42,742 nucleotides of DNA from Oscillospiraceae bacterium (GCA_015063985.1 SVTC01000020.1:1-42742); one strand, 5' to 3'. Positions 14,530 through 23,755 are shown, numbered from the stretch's first letter. Numbers and translations: made by a program. The notes: generated by a model not told the origin, from the letters alone.

Positions 14530-16467
14530 ATGCTTTATAATTACTCGATACTTCCCCTTTCAGAGCACGAGATTGACAAACGTGTGGAGGATATAGTCGC
14601 TCAGGCAAAGGGACCGAGTCGGCTTTTCCCACTGTTTATGATGACCCTTGTGCCGGAGGGAAGGCCTCTTTGGGATAAGGCAGGTAAGCTCTCGGCGATA
14701 TATGCAAAATACCGCGACGCACTTGCCGAAAAAGGTGTGGAATCGGGGATATTGATACAAGCATCTCTGGGACACGGTTATCAGATAGAGCGTTCTTCCT
14801 TTACTCCCTACGTCCGTTTCAACGATGGGGTCGAAGAGCCCGTATGCTGTCCCATGGACGAGGACTTTCTGGCGCATTTTGCAGAGGTTTTTCGCACCTT
14901 GGCAAGGGAGCATCCCAAGGTTATCATGCTTGACGACGATTTTCGTCTTATGTGGCGTCCCGGTGCCGGATGTGCCTGTCATCTGCATATGGCGGAATTC
15001 AACCGCCGCGCGGGAACGGATATGACTCCAAACGAGCTTTATAAATACGTTACCTCCCATCACAAGAGCGACCGTCTTGCGCGTATTTTTACCGAAGTTC
15101 AGAACGATTCCTTGATTCGCGCCATAAAGGTCTTCCGTGATGCCGTTGACGAGGTGGATCCAAGCATTCAGGGAATAAACTGCACCTCCGGAATGATATG
15201 CGAGGCTGTTGCGAAAACTGCGCCCATATTTGCGGGCAAGGGCAATCCCACTGTGGTCCGCGTTCCCAACGGGGTCTATTATCCCAATACCACCAGGCGC
15301 TTCAGCAACTGTATGTACTTGGCTGCTGTCTGCGGCACCAAGCTTCGCCGCGGCGGAATAGACGTGCTTCTTGCGGAGGCTGATACCCTTCCCTTTAACC
15401 GCTATGCCAAAAGCTCCCGTTATTTGCACGCGCAGTATACTGCCTCGATATTGGAGGGGCTTGACGGTGCAAAGCATTGGATCACCAGAATATATGCCTT
15501 TGAGCCTCAATCGGGAAAGGCGTACCGTGACGTTCTTGCAAAGCACGAGGGAATGTATGAGCGCCTCAGCGAGCTTTCAAAGGGGATAAGCTGGTTGGGA
15601 GCAAACTCATATTTTGTGGATCAGATTGATTTTGATTACAGCTTGGGCTGGAATCCTCCCCATTCAAAGCACTGGTCCACCTACATTTTAGAGCGAATGG
15701 GAATACCCTTCTATTTCTCGGATAAAGCAGGAAAGGCGAACTTTCTGGAGGGCAGCATAGTCAGCGATATGAGCGATGAACAGCTGAGCGAGCTTTTCGG
15801 GGGAAGTGTGTTTACAGACGGAGAGTCTGCTATGCTTCTTTGTGAGCGCGGCTTTGAAAAGGAGCTGGGAGTGAACGTGGGACCGTGGAGTCTGGGGCGC
15901 ATATCCGAGGAATGCTTTGGTGGAAATTCCCAACAGCGTTGCATGAAACAGCCTTCTCCCTATGAAATAAAAATAACTTCGGAGAAGACCGAGGTTCTCA
16001 GTGAAAATATGCTTTGGGTGGATGCCTGCGAGGCTGAGCTTCTTGCTCCCGCTTCCACTTGTCTGCAAAGGGAAAAGGGGCGGATCAGTGCGGTATTTTG
16101 CGGATCTGTAGCTTCTCGCTTTTCCTTTGAGCAAGGCTTTGGATATCTCAACGAGTCCAGAAAAGCGCAGTTCGTATCCCTTTTGGCGAAGGCGGGGGCG
16201 TTGCCCGTTTACCTTGTGGGGGACGATGAGGTTTGCTTGCGCGCGGGAAGGATAAAAGACGGCCGCTTGCTGGTTGCTTTGTATGCTCTTGGAACAGACC
16301 CCGTGGAGAAACCGATACTGTATCTGGAAAAGAAACCCGAAAGGATCACCTATATTCTGCCTGACGGTGGGGAAGAGGAGCTTTGTTTTACCTCTCTCGG
16401 AAACGGTTTCTACTCTTTGGATCACAGAATGGAAATTCTTTGTCCGCTGATCCTCTTGATTCAATAA
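14530..16467 (+). CDS. GH42-like three-domain glycoside hydrolase (paralogue of 11375-13258)
   Basis: 645 residues, start behind AAAGGAGATAG. It has the same order as its paralogue: a barrel with VIMLDDDFRLMWRP followed by CACHLHMAEFNRRAG (matching TDDDIRTQW...CYCRGCIALFNEKTG), a middle domain with VFTDGESAMLLCERGFEKELG, and a C-terminal beta domain. No signal peptide is visible. The acidic DDDFR patch plus a downstream Cys pair appears diagnostic of this subfamily. The two proteins are clearly diverged, so they probably differ in substrate. Controlled by the divergent AraC protein, by inference. Confidence 0.75.
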   Translation: MLYNYSILPLSEHEIDKRVEDIVAQAKGPSRLFPLFMMTLVPEGRPLWDKAGKLSAIYAKYRDALAEKGVESGILIQASLGHGYQIERSSFTPYVRFNDGVEEPVCCPMDEDFLAHFAEVFRTLAREHPKVIMLDDDFRLMWRPGAGCACHLHMAEFNRRAGTDMTPNELYKYVTSHHKSDRLARIFTEVQNDSLIRAIKVFRDAVDEVDPSIQGINCTSGMICEAVAKTAPIFAGKGNPTVVRVPNGVYYPNTTRRFSNCMYLAAVCGTKLRRGGIDVLLAEADTLPFNRYAKSSRYLHAQYTASILEGLDGAKHWITRIYAFEPQSGKAYRDVLAKHEGMYERLSELSKGISWLGANSYFVDQIDFDYSLGWNPPHSKHWSTYILERMGIPFYFSDKAGKANFLEGSIVSDMSDEQLSELFGGSVFTDGESAMLLCERGFEKELGVNVGPWSLGRISEECFGGNSQQRCMKQPSPYEIKITSEKTEVLSENMLWVDACEAELLAPASTCLQREKGRISAVFCGSVASRFSFEQGFGYLNESRKAQFVSLLAKAGALPVYLVGDDEVCLRAGRIKDGRLLVALYALGTDPVEKPILYLEKKPERITYILPDGGEEELCFTSLGNGFYSLDHRMEILCPLILLIQ

Positions 16468-16473
16468 TTTTTT

Positions 16474-16506
16474 AAGGACTCGGAGAAAACTCCGGGTCTT
16501 TTTTTC
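16474..16506 (+). terminator. Terminator of the second GH42-like gene
   Basis: Imperfect stem AAGGACTCGGAG/CTCCGGGTCTT with an AAAA loop, then seven T. Confidence 0.8.
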
Positions 16507-16607
16507 GTGCGGCTAAAGCTTCGCTTTTTAAATGGCATATCTTTTTCTAAAACAATGGAAAAAATCTATAAAAATATGTAAATTCTCCATATTTCAAAAT
16601 TTATATT

Positions 16608-17444
16608 TTATGGGATCAAGCCGTATTTATCGGTGTTGCTAAAGGATTTTGAATATTTATAGGGCGTGATGCCGTAGTAATGTTTGAATTTTTTTATAAA
16701 ATAGGATATATCGTTAAAGCCGCTGTCAAAGCCCGCTTCCTGAACGTTGGAGCTGTTTCTCAAAAAAAGAGCCGCTTTGTTTAGTCTTTTCACTGTGATA
16801 AATTCCTTTGGAGACATCCCCAGCTCTTCCTTGAACCACCTTTCAAGAGTGTTTATGCTGACGTTGTTTTCTTTGGCAAGCTCGTTTACGTTTATCTCCT
16901 CGGAAAGCCGTTTTTCGATCACGTCGAGGATCTTTTTGAGCTTTTGCGGAATATTGCGGTGGCTGTCGCCTTTTTTTGCCGTGCCGTCGGACAGCATTTT
17001 GATAAGCCGCCAAAACTCAATAATAAAGCTGATGTCGTCATCCGCCTTTAAAAGCAGATTTTCACAAAGCTCGATAAGCATATCCCCGCCGCCCTCCGGG
17101 AGAGTGATGCGGTTTTTTTCTCCCGGTTTTCGGTCGAAAAAGGGTTTGAGCAAATCCTCGTTTCCTTGGGAGGAAAAGAGAATCCAATAGTGCTCGTGCT
17201 CGGTATCGCTGTGATAGATACAGTGGTGATATTCATTGGGTCGGGTGATTATCGCTTCTCCCCTTTTGACAGGATAGATGTTGTTTTCCACCATAAAAGA
17301 AACGTTGCCGCTCAGATTGACGTATATTTCGCAGGCGTTGTGTATGTGTGGGTCCTCTGCAGTTTTTTCGGTTTTTATTTTGCTCAGCGAGTGTTTTATG
17401 GAAAACTCAAAGCCGTTGAGCGTTGGGAATTTGAATAAGCTCAC
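16608..17444 (-). CDS. AraC-family transcriptional regulator
   Basis: 278 residues from a GTG at 17444, with GGAGG seven bases upstream; an in-frame GTG six codons earlier overlaps that site and is not preferred. The N-terminal cupin domain carries DPHIHNACEIYVNLSGNVSFMVE and RPNEYHHC, and the C-terminal AraC domain has INVNELAKENNVSINTLERWF, VQEAGFDSGFNDISYFIKKF and YGITPYKY. It is divergent from the GH28-like/MFS operon, its probable target. Confidence 0.88.
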   Translation of the reverse strand: MSLFKFPTLNGFEFSIKHSLSKIKTEKTAEDPHIHNACEIYVNLSGNVSFMVENNIYPVKRGEAIITRPNEYHHCIYHSDTEHEHYWILFSSQGNEDLLKPFFDRKPGEKNRITLPEGGGDMLIELCENLLLKADDDISFIIEFWRLIKMLSDGTAKKGDSHRNIPQKLKKILDVIEKRLSEEINVNELAKENNVSINTLERWFKEELGMSPKEFITVKRLNKAALFLRNSSNVQEAGFDSGFNDISYFIKKFKHYYGITPYKYSKSFSNTDKYGLIP

Positions 17445-17466
17445 CGTACCGCCTCCAATCACGTTG

Positions 17467-17496
17467 ATTTTATCATATTTATTGGTGAATAGTCAA
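17467..17496 (-). promoter_or_regulatory. Promoter of the AraC gene at 16608
   Basis: On the minus strand, TTGACT (17496-17491), 18 bp, TAAAAT (17472-17467). Confidence 0.5.
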
Positions 17497-17519
17497 TATC
17501 TATATGACAAATTATTTGA

Positions 17520-17525
17520 TATAAT
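17520..17525 (+). promoter_or_regulatory. -10 box of the GH28-like/MFS operon
   Basis: TATAAT at 17520-17525 without a recognisable -35, consistent with activator dependence on the divergent AraC protein. Confidence 0.45.
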
Positions 17526-17557
17526 TTCAACGTTAAAAAATTTTGGAGTGTGTAATT

Positions 17558-19075
17558 ATGCTGAAAATTCATTCTTTGCCTGAAGATCAAGAAAAATCAA
17601 AGCTTTTTGATATAAAGATAAACCAAATAAGATTAAAGGCGGAATTTGCCCGTGTTTCCGCAATGCCCTTTAATACCTCCTGGCCCGGACACCAAAGAGA
17701 CAAGTCGCAAACGGAGGAATCGGGATTTATCTCCTTTGAAAGCGATGAAAGCGTTGTTATTGAGGTAAGCGTTGAAAAAACGATAAAAAGCGCTTTGGTA
17801 AGACCACTTTCGAAAAACGTCAAGGTGGATATCCTTTCCGATAACAGCCTTTGCTTCAAGCTGGAAAAGGTGGGAGGCTACGTTCTTGAAATAAACGGAG
17901 AGCATAACCCTCTTCACGTTTTCTTTAACCCCGTCAGAGATTTCCAAGCCCAAGCTCAAGCCGAAAAGGAGCAGGGCAGAACGGTCTATTATTTCGGTAA
18001 GGGAGTTCACAATATCGGCGAATTGGAAATTTCCTCTCATACCACCGTCACGATAGATGGGGGAGCTTTGGTCTATGGAAGCATCTCTGCCTTTTCCGCC
18101 GAGGACGTTAAGATAAACGGCTACGGGGTTCTGGACGGCAGTCTTGAGATCAGAACAAGCGGCAAGAGACTTCTTCCCAGCAGAACAGAGCCATATTTTT
18201 GCCCCGACAGAGAGGATTTTCAAAAGCACATGGATGAAACCTCTTGCCTGAAGGGACTTTTAAGATTTTATTTTTCCAAAAACATAAACTGTGAGGGTGT
18301 GATCCTTCGGGATTGCTCCACCTTTTGCGTTATCCCCGCCGCTTGCGAAAACGCAGCGTTTGATAACCTCAAAACCATCGGTATGTGGCGCTATAACAGC
18401 GACGGAATCGACGTTTTCAACTCCCGAGACGTGGTTATAAAAAATTGCTTTATCCGAAATTTCGACGATGCCATCGTCATCAAGGGAATTTGCGGTTGGG
18501 ATTTTTCAAACAACGAAAACATTCTTGTGGATAACTGTGTGGTTTGGTGCGATTGGGGCGCCGCCTGCGAGATAGGTGCGGAAACAAACGCTCCCGAATA
18601 TAAAAACATCACCTACAGAAACTGCGACCTTATCCGCGATTGTGCAGGTGCAATGATGCGTATTCAGCACTATAACTATGCCGATATCCATAACGTCAGA
18701 TATGAAAATATGCACTGCGAGTTCTCCAAGGATCAGATGAATTGTATGCTTCAAAAAAGCGACGACGAGGTTTATGAATATAAGCCCGGAACTCATCAGC
18801 CCTATCTGATCGATCTGCACATCCGCGAAAGAGAGCTCTTCGGAAGAGACAATCAAAAGGGAAAAATCGGAAATATAAGCTATAACGGTATTTACATTTA
18901 TATCGACGAAGAGGTTTTGGAACTGCTTAAAATCCGCCTTTGCGGTTACAGCAAAGAGCACTGCGTTGATAATATAAGCCTTGAAAATATCTATATCAAC
19001 GGCAAAAAGCTGGAAGATTTAAAAGAGCTTAACCCCGAAATTGGAGATTTCGTTTATAACATCACACTTAAATAA
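17558..19075 (+). CDS. GH28-like polygalacturonase-fold protein
   Basis: 505 residues starting at the ATG 17558, nine bases after GGAG; the in-frame TTG at 17543 overlaps that site. An N-terminal beta domain (~1-125, with ARVSAMPFNTSWPGHQRD) precedes a right-handed beta-helix. YNSDGIDVFNSRDVVIKNC and NFDDAIVIKG correspond to the catalytic NTD and DD motifs of GH28; MMRIQ parallels RIK. The usual GHG His motif is replaced by CEIGAE, so it is an atypical member. GH28 enzymes hydrolyse galacturonan or rhamnogalacturonan. No signal peptide is present, suggesting exo-action on imported oligosaccharides. Paralogue: 38924-40411. The MFS gene follows after 27 bp. Confidence 0.82.
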   Translation: MLKIHSLPEDQEKSKLFDIKINQIRLKAEFARVSAMPFNTSWPGHQRDKSQTEESGFISFESDESVVIEVSVEKTIKSALVRPLSKNVKVDILSDNSLCFKLEKVGGYVLEINGEHNPLHVFFNPVRDFQAQAQAEKEQGRTVYYFGKGVHNIGELEISSHTTVTIDGGALVYGSISAFSAEDVKINGYGVLDGSLEIRTSGKRLLPSRTEPYFCPDREDFQKHMDETSCLKGLLRFYFSKNINCEGVILRDCSTFCVIPAACENAAFDNLKTIGMWRYNSDGIDVFNSRDVVIKNCFIRNFDDAIVIKGICGWDFSNNENILVDNCVVWCDWGAACEIGAETNAPEYKNITYRNCDLIRDCAGAMMRIQHYNYADIHNVRYENMHCEFSKDQMNCMLQKSDDEVYEYKPGTHQPYLIDLHIRERELFGRDNQKGKIGNISYNGIYIYIDEEVLELLKIRLCGYSKEHCVDNISLENIYINGKKLEDLKELNPEIGDFVYNITLK

Positions 19076-19102
19076 CGTCAGTTTAACTTAAAAGAGGAAA
19101 AA

Positions 19103-20326
19103 ATGCTTTCTAAATTGTTTATGCGTGACTTAAGCTACGATTCACGCAAGTTTGTACAGCTTCAGGTTTTTTTCACAGGCATGAACGCTATATTGGCACT
19201 GTTTGTCAACGTGTTCTTGCTCAGCGCATTTAGCAGTACCTCGGGTGAGGTTCTTTTGTATAACGCCATTATGGCTTTGGTTCAGCCTGTTTCGATGATC
19301 TTGGCGATGAAGCTTGAAAAATGCAAAAACGCCCTTTATACTCAGAGAATGGGCTTTGTGTTCTACGGCTTGGGCTTGGTGCTTCTCAGCGTTTTCGGTG
19401 AAAAGATAGCTTCCTTGTATCCTTTGTTTGCGGTCATTCTCAGCTTTGGTGCGGGTTTTTATTATTCTATCTACAGCATTCAGATGTTGTATTACACCAA
19501 CGACTCAAACAGAGATAAAATAGCGGGCGCCATTGGATTTTTAGGCTCTGTTATTTCCATTTTGCTTCCCTTGATATCGGGAATACTTCTTTCCGTGTTC
19601 GGTGCTGAAATAGGCTATAAGATCGTATTTGCCATTGCGGCGGCGTTTGCCGTGTTTGCACTGCTGACCAATAAATATCTTTCGCCTCTGCCAAAGCGCG
19701 ATGAAAAAACGCTAACATCCAAGGTGGCAAAGACTATCTTCCAAAGCAAAAAGGGAAGATTGATCATGATCGCAAACGGCTTTTCAAACTGCCGTTCCGC
19801 CACGATTCCCATCTTTATAACCCTGCTGTTCTATAATTTAGCCCCCGACGAATTGTTGATCAGCGTCAACACCGTAATAAACTATGCAGTTGCTCTTTTG
19901 GGCTCGGGAGTTTACTCCGTTTTGGTGAAAAGCGAGAACAGGGTTAAAGCAAGCGTTATAGCGGCTTTCACGGTTGCTGTGCCTGTTTTGTTCATGCTTT
20001 TCGGCTTGAACATCGCTTTGATAATGGTATTTAATGCAATATGCGGATTTTTCACCACCTTTATGGGCACACCCGTGCTTAACGTCCATTTCAAGGTTAT
20101 GGAAGAATTGGGCTTGGGCTCGGAGTATGGCGCTCAGATACACCTTGTGCGCGAGCTCTTTGTTTCTGCGGGCAGAATTTTGGGCTTGGTGCTGGTTTGG
20201 GCTGTGCCTCAGACGAATACCGGCGCGGTGGTGGTTTTGATTTGCATGGCTGCCATGGAATTGATCAACTCCGCAATCTTGCATCGCATTGAAAAATATA
20301 AAATAATCTATAAAAAAACTCCTTAA
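19103..20326 (+). CDS. MFS transporter
   Basis: 407 residues with about 12 hydrophobic helices and a basic central loop (YLSPLPKRDEKTLTSKVAKTI) between two six-helix halves, the major-facilitator layout. Ribosome binding site AAAAGAGGAAAAA. Co-transcribed with the GH28-like gene, so it may import the oligosaccharide or uronide that enzyme acts on; this is inference from position. It is the only recognisable sugar-type permease in the window. The stop codon is embedded in the terminator stem. Confidence 0.82.
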   Translation: MLSKLFMRDLSYDSRKFVQLQVFFTGMNAILALFVNVFLLSAFSSTSGEVLLYNAIMALVQPVSMILAMKLEKCKNALYTQRMGFVFYGLGLVLLSVFGEKIASLYPLFAVILSFGAGFYYSIYSIQMLYYTNDSNRDKIAGAIGFLGSVISILLPLISGILLSVFGAEIGYKIVFAIAAAFAVFALLTNKYLSPLPKRDEKTLTSKVAKTIFQSKKGRLIMIANGFSNCRSATIPIFITLLFYNLAPDELLISVNTVINYAVALLGSGVYSVLVKSENRVKASVIAAFTVAVPVLFMLFGLNIALIMVFNAICGFFTTFMGTPVLNVHFKVMEELGLGSEYGAQIHLVRELFVSAGRILGLVLVWAVPQTNTGAVVVLICMAAMELINSAILHRIEKYKIIYKKTP

Positions 20327-20366
20327 AACGCGTTTTGCTTTTGAACTTCGTTTTAAGGTTTTTTTG
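20320..20366 (+). terminator. Terminator of the GH28-like/MFS operon
   Basis: CCTTAAAACG (20321-20330) pairs with CGTTTTAAGG (20349-20358), followed by a T-run. Confidence 0.88.
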
Positions 20367-20418
20367 TGTTTGGAGGAGATTTTAACGGATCTGCGGCGGG
20401 ACTATTTGGCAAAAACAG

Positions 20419-20447
20419 TTGACAATGAAAACTTTGGAAAGTATAAT
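20419..20447 (+). promoter_or_regulatory. Consensus promoter of the phosphoesterase-fusion operon
   Basis: TTGACA (20419-20424), 17 bp, TATAAT (20442-20447). Confidence 0.8.
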
Positions 20448-20491
20448 AAGCATATATCGAGTTTGGTGAAGCAGAAAGGTTAAAGTGTAGA

Positions 20492-22027
20492 ATGAAAATA
20501 GCGTTAATTGCCGATCCCCATTTGTCGGATATTGAAGCGACACCTCAGGAGGAGGCTTTAAATTGGGCTTTGGGCGAGCTTTTGGAAATAAAACCCGATG
20601 CTTGCGTTTGGCTGGGAGATATAACTGCTTGCGGGTCACCCGATGCCGCGATGAGATTTCGCCGCAAGCTGGAAGGATTGCCCTTTACCTCCGTAACGGT
20701 CCCCGGTAATTCGGACCTCAGGACCTCACATACCGCATCAATAATGGAGCGGTATCTGCTCAGCCATCTTTGCCCCTTGAATGTTGATGGCATCAGCATT
20801 GTCGGGATGGATACCTCCCGCAACAAGCTCCTTCCCGAGGAACGTGAGCGCCTCTTGCGCCTTGAGCTTGGAGAAAGGATCATACTCTGCAGTCATCAGC
20901 CCGCAAAGTACCTTGATGCAGAATCCCTGGAGTTTTTAAAGAATTGGATCAGGGAGTGTCAGGCAAGAGGAAAAGAGATCCTGCTTTGGGCAAGCGGTCA
21001 TCGCCACGTTCACGAAAGGGGCGTTTTTGAGGGTGTCCCCGCTCTTTCGGTCAGAGCTCTGGATCTTGATAAATGCATTGGCGGATCGGCTCAGATATAC
21101 CTATTCGATACGGATAACGCAGATAATTCCTCGGAGCTTGTGTATTCCCGCAGTCTTCCCGACTTTTGGACCGAAGAGGAGAGGCTGGAATTTGCCGATG
21201 ATCTGGGAATAACCTGCTATAACCGATATAAGCTTGACAGAGATATGCCCTTTGCTATTAAAAACCGCGTTCCCCATTTGGAGTGGAGGCGCATTGATGA
21301 AGCCGATATACCGCTTATTGAGGAATGGAGGCGCGTCGGAGGAAAGAGCTTTTCCTTGCATATGCCTTCCCTTGGCTTTAATGAGGAGCTTGTCGGTTTG
21401 TCAACCTTCGAGGAAGCGGCGCTTAGTGCCGTCCGCGCGGGGGCCGATATGGTCACGGTACACCCTCCGCAGATCCCCGTGGAAAAGATGCAGATCGGCT
21501 CTCCGGCTTATGAAGCGGTCATAGATGCTATGGCAGAGGCGTTTTGTCCGGTCGTCAAGGCAGGGATCACTATTATGGTAGAGAACAATCACACAGACTA
21601 CGGCACACCTAAGGATCCTATGAAGTGTGCTTACGGCTGTGCTCCCTTGGATATAGTGGAGTGGCGGGATGCCCTGATAAAGCGCCTGGGCAAGGGAAGC
21701 TGTCAGATACGTCTTGACGTTGGCCACGCCAGAAATAACGAGCCGCTGTCGGAGAATTATCCCATCGGAAAGTGGTATGCTCTGATAGGCTCGGAGGCGA
21801 GAGCGTACCATTTGCACCAGACCTATAATAATAAGCTTGAGCGCCGTATGAAGAATCATTTCCCTATCACGGGCTGGCACGACGGAATGGTGTCCTTCGA
21901 CGGATTTTTGTGGGCTTGGCATACCGGTCTTTTGCACCACGGCCCTATCATTCTGGAGATCCGCGAGGGAGAGGGAGCGCCTGCCACCTGGCAGAGATTG
22001 CGTGATCTTATGCTGGGGGAGAGGTAA
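20492..22027 (+). CDS. Metallophosphoesterase fused to xylose-isomerase-like TIM barrel
   Basis: 511 residues in two domains. Residues 1-~215 form a calcineurin-like phosphoesterase with all metal motifs: D8-x-H10, LGD (Asp43), PGNSD (the usual GNHD with Ser), CSH (His135) and GHRHVH (169-174). Residues ~260-511 form a sugar-phosphate isomerase/epimerase barrel of the xylose-isomerase/AP-endonuclease-2 superfamily with FSLHMPS, VTVHPP, VENNH (Glu364), RLDVGHA (Asp409, His412), YHLHQ and ILEIREG. Both halves look catalytically complete. A plausible role is to dephosphorylate and isomerise a sugar phosphate, but this is inference. It ends 8 bp before the pseudouridine synthase gene. Confidence 0.85.
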   Translation: MKIALIADPHLSDIEATPQEEALNWALGELLEIKPDACVWLGDITACGSPDAAMRFRRKLEGLPFTSVTVPGNSDLRTSHTASIMERYLLSHLCPLNVDGISIVGMDTSRNKLLPEERERLLRLELGERIILCSHQPAKYLDAESLEFLKNWIRECQARGKEILLWASGHRHVHERGVFEGVPALSVRALDLDKCIGGSAQIYLFDTDNADNSSELVYSRSLPDFWTEEERLEFADDLGITCYNRYKLDRDMPFAIKNRVPHLEWRRIDEADIPLIEEWRRVGGKSFSLHMPSLGFNEELVGLSTFEEAALSAVRAGADMVTVHPPQIPVEKMQIGSPAYEAVIDAMAEAFCPVVKAGITIMVENNHTDYGTPKDPMKCAYGCAPLDIVEWRDALIKRLGKGSCQIRLDVGHARNNEPLSENYPIGKWYALIGSEARAYHLHQTYNNKLERRMKNHFPITGWHDGMVSFDGFLWAWHTGLLHHGPIILEIREGEGAPATWQRLRDLMLGER

Positions 22028-22035
22028 TATCGGTA

Positions 22036-22710
22036 ATGGGATTGGAAATCTGTGTTTTATACGAGGATAGCGATATAATCCTTTGCATAAAGCCTTCGGG
22101 GATACTGTCGCAAAAAGATCGGGGCGAAAGCATGGTGTCCGTTTTGTCCTCAAGATGCGGCAGCGAGATATATCCTCTTCACCGCCTTGATAAAGAGGTC
22201 TCGGGCGTGATGGTTTATGCAAAGAATAAAAAAGCCGCCGCCTTTTTGAGCCGTGAGATAAGCGAGCGCCGTATGAAGAAGGAGTATATCGCCCTTGTCC
22301 ACGGTCGTCCCGAAAAAGAGCGCGGTGAGATGTGCGACCTTTTGTTTAAGGATTCCTCGAAGAATAAATCCTACGTTGTGAAACGGATGCGCAAGGGCGT
22401 TAAGGATGCAAGGCTGGAATATGAGGTGTTGAATACGCAAGGGGAGGCGGATAATGCCGTTTCTAAGGTGCGCATACTCCTGCATACCGGCAGAACTCAT
22501 CAAATAAGAGTTCAGTTTTCGTCAAGACAAATGCCTCTTGTGGGTGACAGAAGGTACGGCGCAAGGGACGGGGCCGAGGTCTTGTGTCTTTGGTCTCACA
22601 GACTGACCTTTACCCACCCGAAGACTAAAAAAACAATGACCTTCTCTTTTGAGCCAAATACCGATCTCGGCTCATTGGCAGAGAAGGAAAGGGAGAACGT
22701 CTATGAATAA
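22036..22710 (+). CDS. RluA-family RNA pseudouridine synthase
   Basis: 224 residues. The catalytic motif HRLDKEVSG (about 48-56, with Asp51) and the downstream LLHTGRTHQIRVQ and LVGDRRYG identify the RluA family, which isomerises uridine in rRNA or tRNA. It lacks an N-terminal S4 domain and is at the short end of the family. Its target RNA cannot be told from sequence. It is sandwiched in an operon with sugar-related genes: 8 bp from the fusion gene, and its last 8 bp overlap the start of the GH20-like gene. Confidence 0.92.
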   Translation: MGLEICVLYEDSDIILCIKPSGILSQKDRGESMVSVLSSRCGSEIYPLHRLDKEVSGVMVYAKNKKAAAFLSREISERRMKKEYIALVHGRPEKERGEMCDLLFKDSSKNKSYVVKRMRKGVKDARLEYEVLNTQGEADNAVSKVRILLHTGRTHQIRVQFSSRQMPLVGDRRYGARDGAEVLCLWSHRLTFTHPKTKKTMTFSFEPNTDLGSLAEKERENVYE

Positions 22711-23671
22711 AAAGCGTTTTGTATTTTTGATGCATTTGGGCGGAAATATGTGGCAGAAGCCCAAAAACGCCAGAGGCTACAAGAAAGAAAGCATTGATTG
22801 GCTTTACCGCGACTATCTTGTGACCGATGACGCTACCTGGAAGACTGTGACCGATTTTCTGCCCGGTTGCAAGATAAATACCTTGCTTATAGATATGGGC
22901 GAGGCAGTTGAATTGAAATCTCATCCCGAGCTTGCGGTAAAAGGAAGCTGGTCGAGGGAAAAATTCAAGGACGAGCTGAAAAGACTGCGCTCTATCGGCT
23001 TGGAGCCCTTGCCGAAGTTCAATTTTTCCGCCTGCCATAACGCTTGGATGAAGGAAATGATGTATAAGATCGGCACTGCGGAATACGATGATTTTTGCAG
23101 GGACGTGATCGACGAGGCGTGCGAGCTCTTTGACGGCCCCGCGCTTTTCCACCTGGGGTTGGACGAGGAGGACGTCGGCTCGCAGGTAGCAAACGGTCAC
23201 TCCATCGTTATCACAAAAAGCCCCGAACAGTTTGCCGAGGACACGGGAAAGCTTTTTGACACCTGCAGAAAAAACGGCGCAAGACCCTGGATCTGGGCAG
23301 GAACCTCGGTCTTTGACTACTACGGAGGCAAAGAAAGATTTGTTAAAGCGGTTGCAAAGGATGTTGTGCTTTCCAACTATCATTACGGATCGATCCACGT
23401 GGATGCGGACGATATGTATTCGATGCCCTCCGTTTTGCACTACAAAAAGCTGGAGGAGCTGGGCTATGAGCAGATCCCCTGCGCCTCTACCTGGGTGGAG
23501 CCGACCTCCAACCTTCGCACTATGAATTTTGCAAAAAAACATATGGATGACTCAAAGCTTCTGGGCTTTATGAGTGCGCCTTGGCATCTTACTATACCGG
23601 AGATGCTTTACGGACTGCTTCACGATGCCACCTGCCAGAAGCTTGCCATTGAAAAATATTACGGCGAATAA
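22703..23671 (+). CDS. GH20-like TIM-barrel protein
   Basis: 322 residues from the ATG at 22703, inside the end of the RluA-type gene (GGGAGA upstream); a longer in-frame ORF from 22649 would begin deep in that gene and is rejected. The barrel shows LFHLGLDEEDVG, reminiscent of the GH20 H-x-G-x-D-E catalytic motif, RPWIWAGT, VLSNYHYG and CASTWVEP, and GH20-like strand order, but no separate N-terminal domain. The Asp-Glu pair could act as in GH20 substrate-assisted catalysis. Family assignment is tentative; the substrate is unknown. Confidence 0.65.
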   Translation: MNKKRFVFLMHLGGNMWQKPKNARGYKKESIDWLYRDYLVTDDATWKTVTDFLPGCKINTLLIDMGEAVELKSHPELAVKGSWSREKFKDELKRLRSIGLEPLPKFNFSACHNAWMKEMMYKIGTAEYDDFCRDVIDEACELFDGPALFHLGLDEEDVGSQVANGHSIVITKSPEQFAEDTGKLFDTCRKNGARPWIWAGTSVFDYYGGKERFVKAVAKDVVLSNYHYGSIHVDADDMYSMPSVLHYKKLEELGYEQIPCASTWVEPTSNLRTMNFAKKHMDDSKLLGFMSAPWHLTIPEMLYGLLHDATCQKLAIEKYYGE

Positions 23672-23682
23672 GCCGCTTTTTC

Positions 23683-23711
23683 TTGACATATAACGGAAAG
23701 TCAATTATAAT
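23683..23711 (+). promoter_or_regulatory. Consensus promoter of the propeller-like gene
   Basis: TTGACA (23683-23688), 17 bp, TATAAT (23706-23711). Confidence 0.85.
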
Positions 23712-23755
23712 CGCTTTGAGCATAGCTTTAAGCATTTAAAAGAAAAGAGGAAAAA

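Noticed and set aside
14560-15546. A 328-codon open frame on the minus strand
   Set aside because: Antisense to the second GH42-like gene, which has a strong ribosome binding site and matches its paralogue throughout.
20325-20336. Palindrome AAAACGCGTTTT resembling a LacI operator
   Set aside because: It overlaps the left arm of the MFS terminator and the stop codon; the symmetry is explained by the terminator context and no promoter is adjacent.
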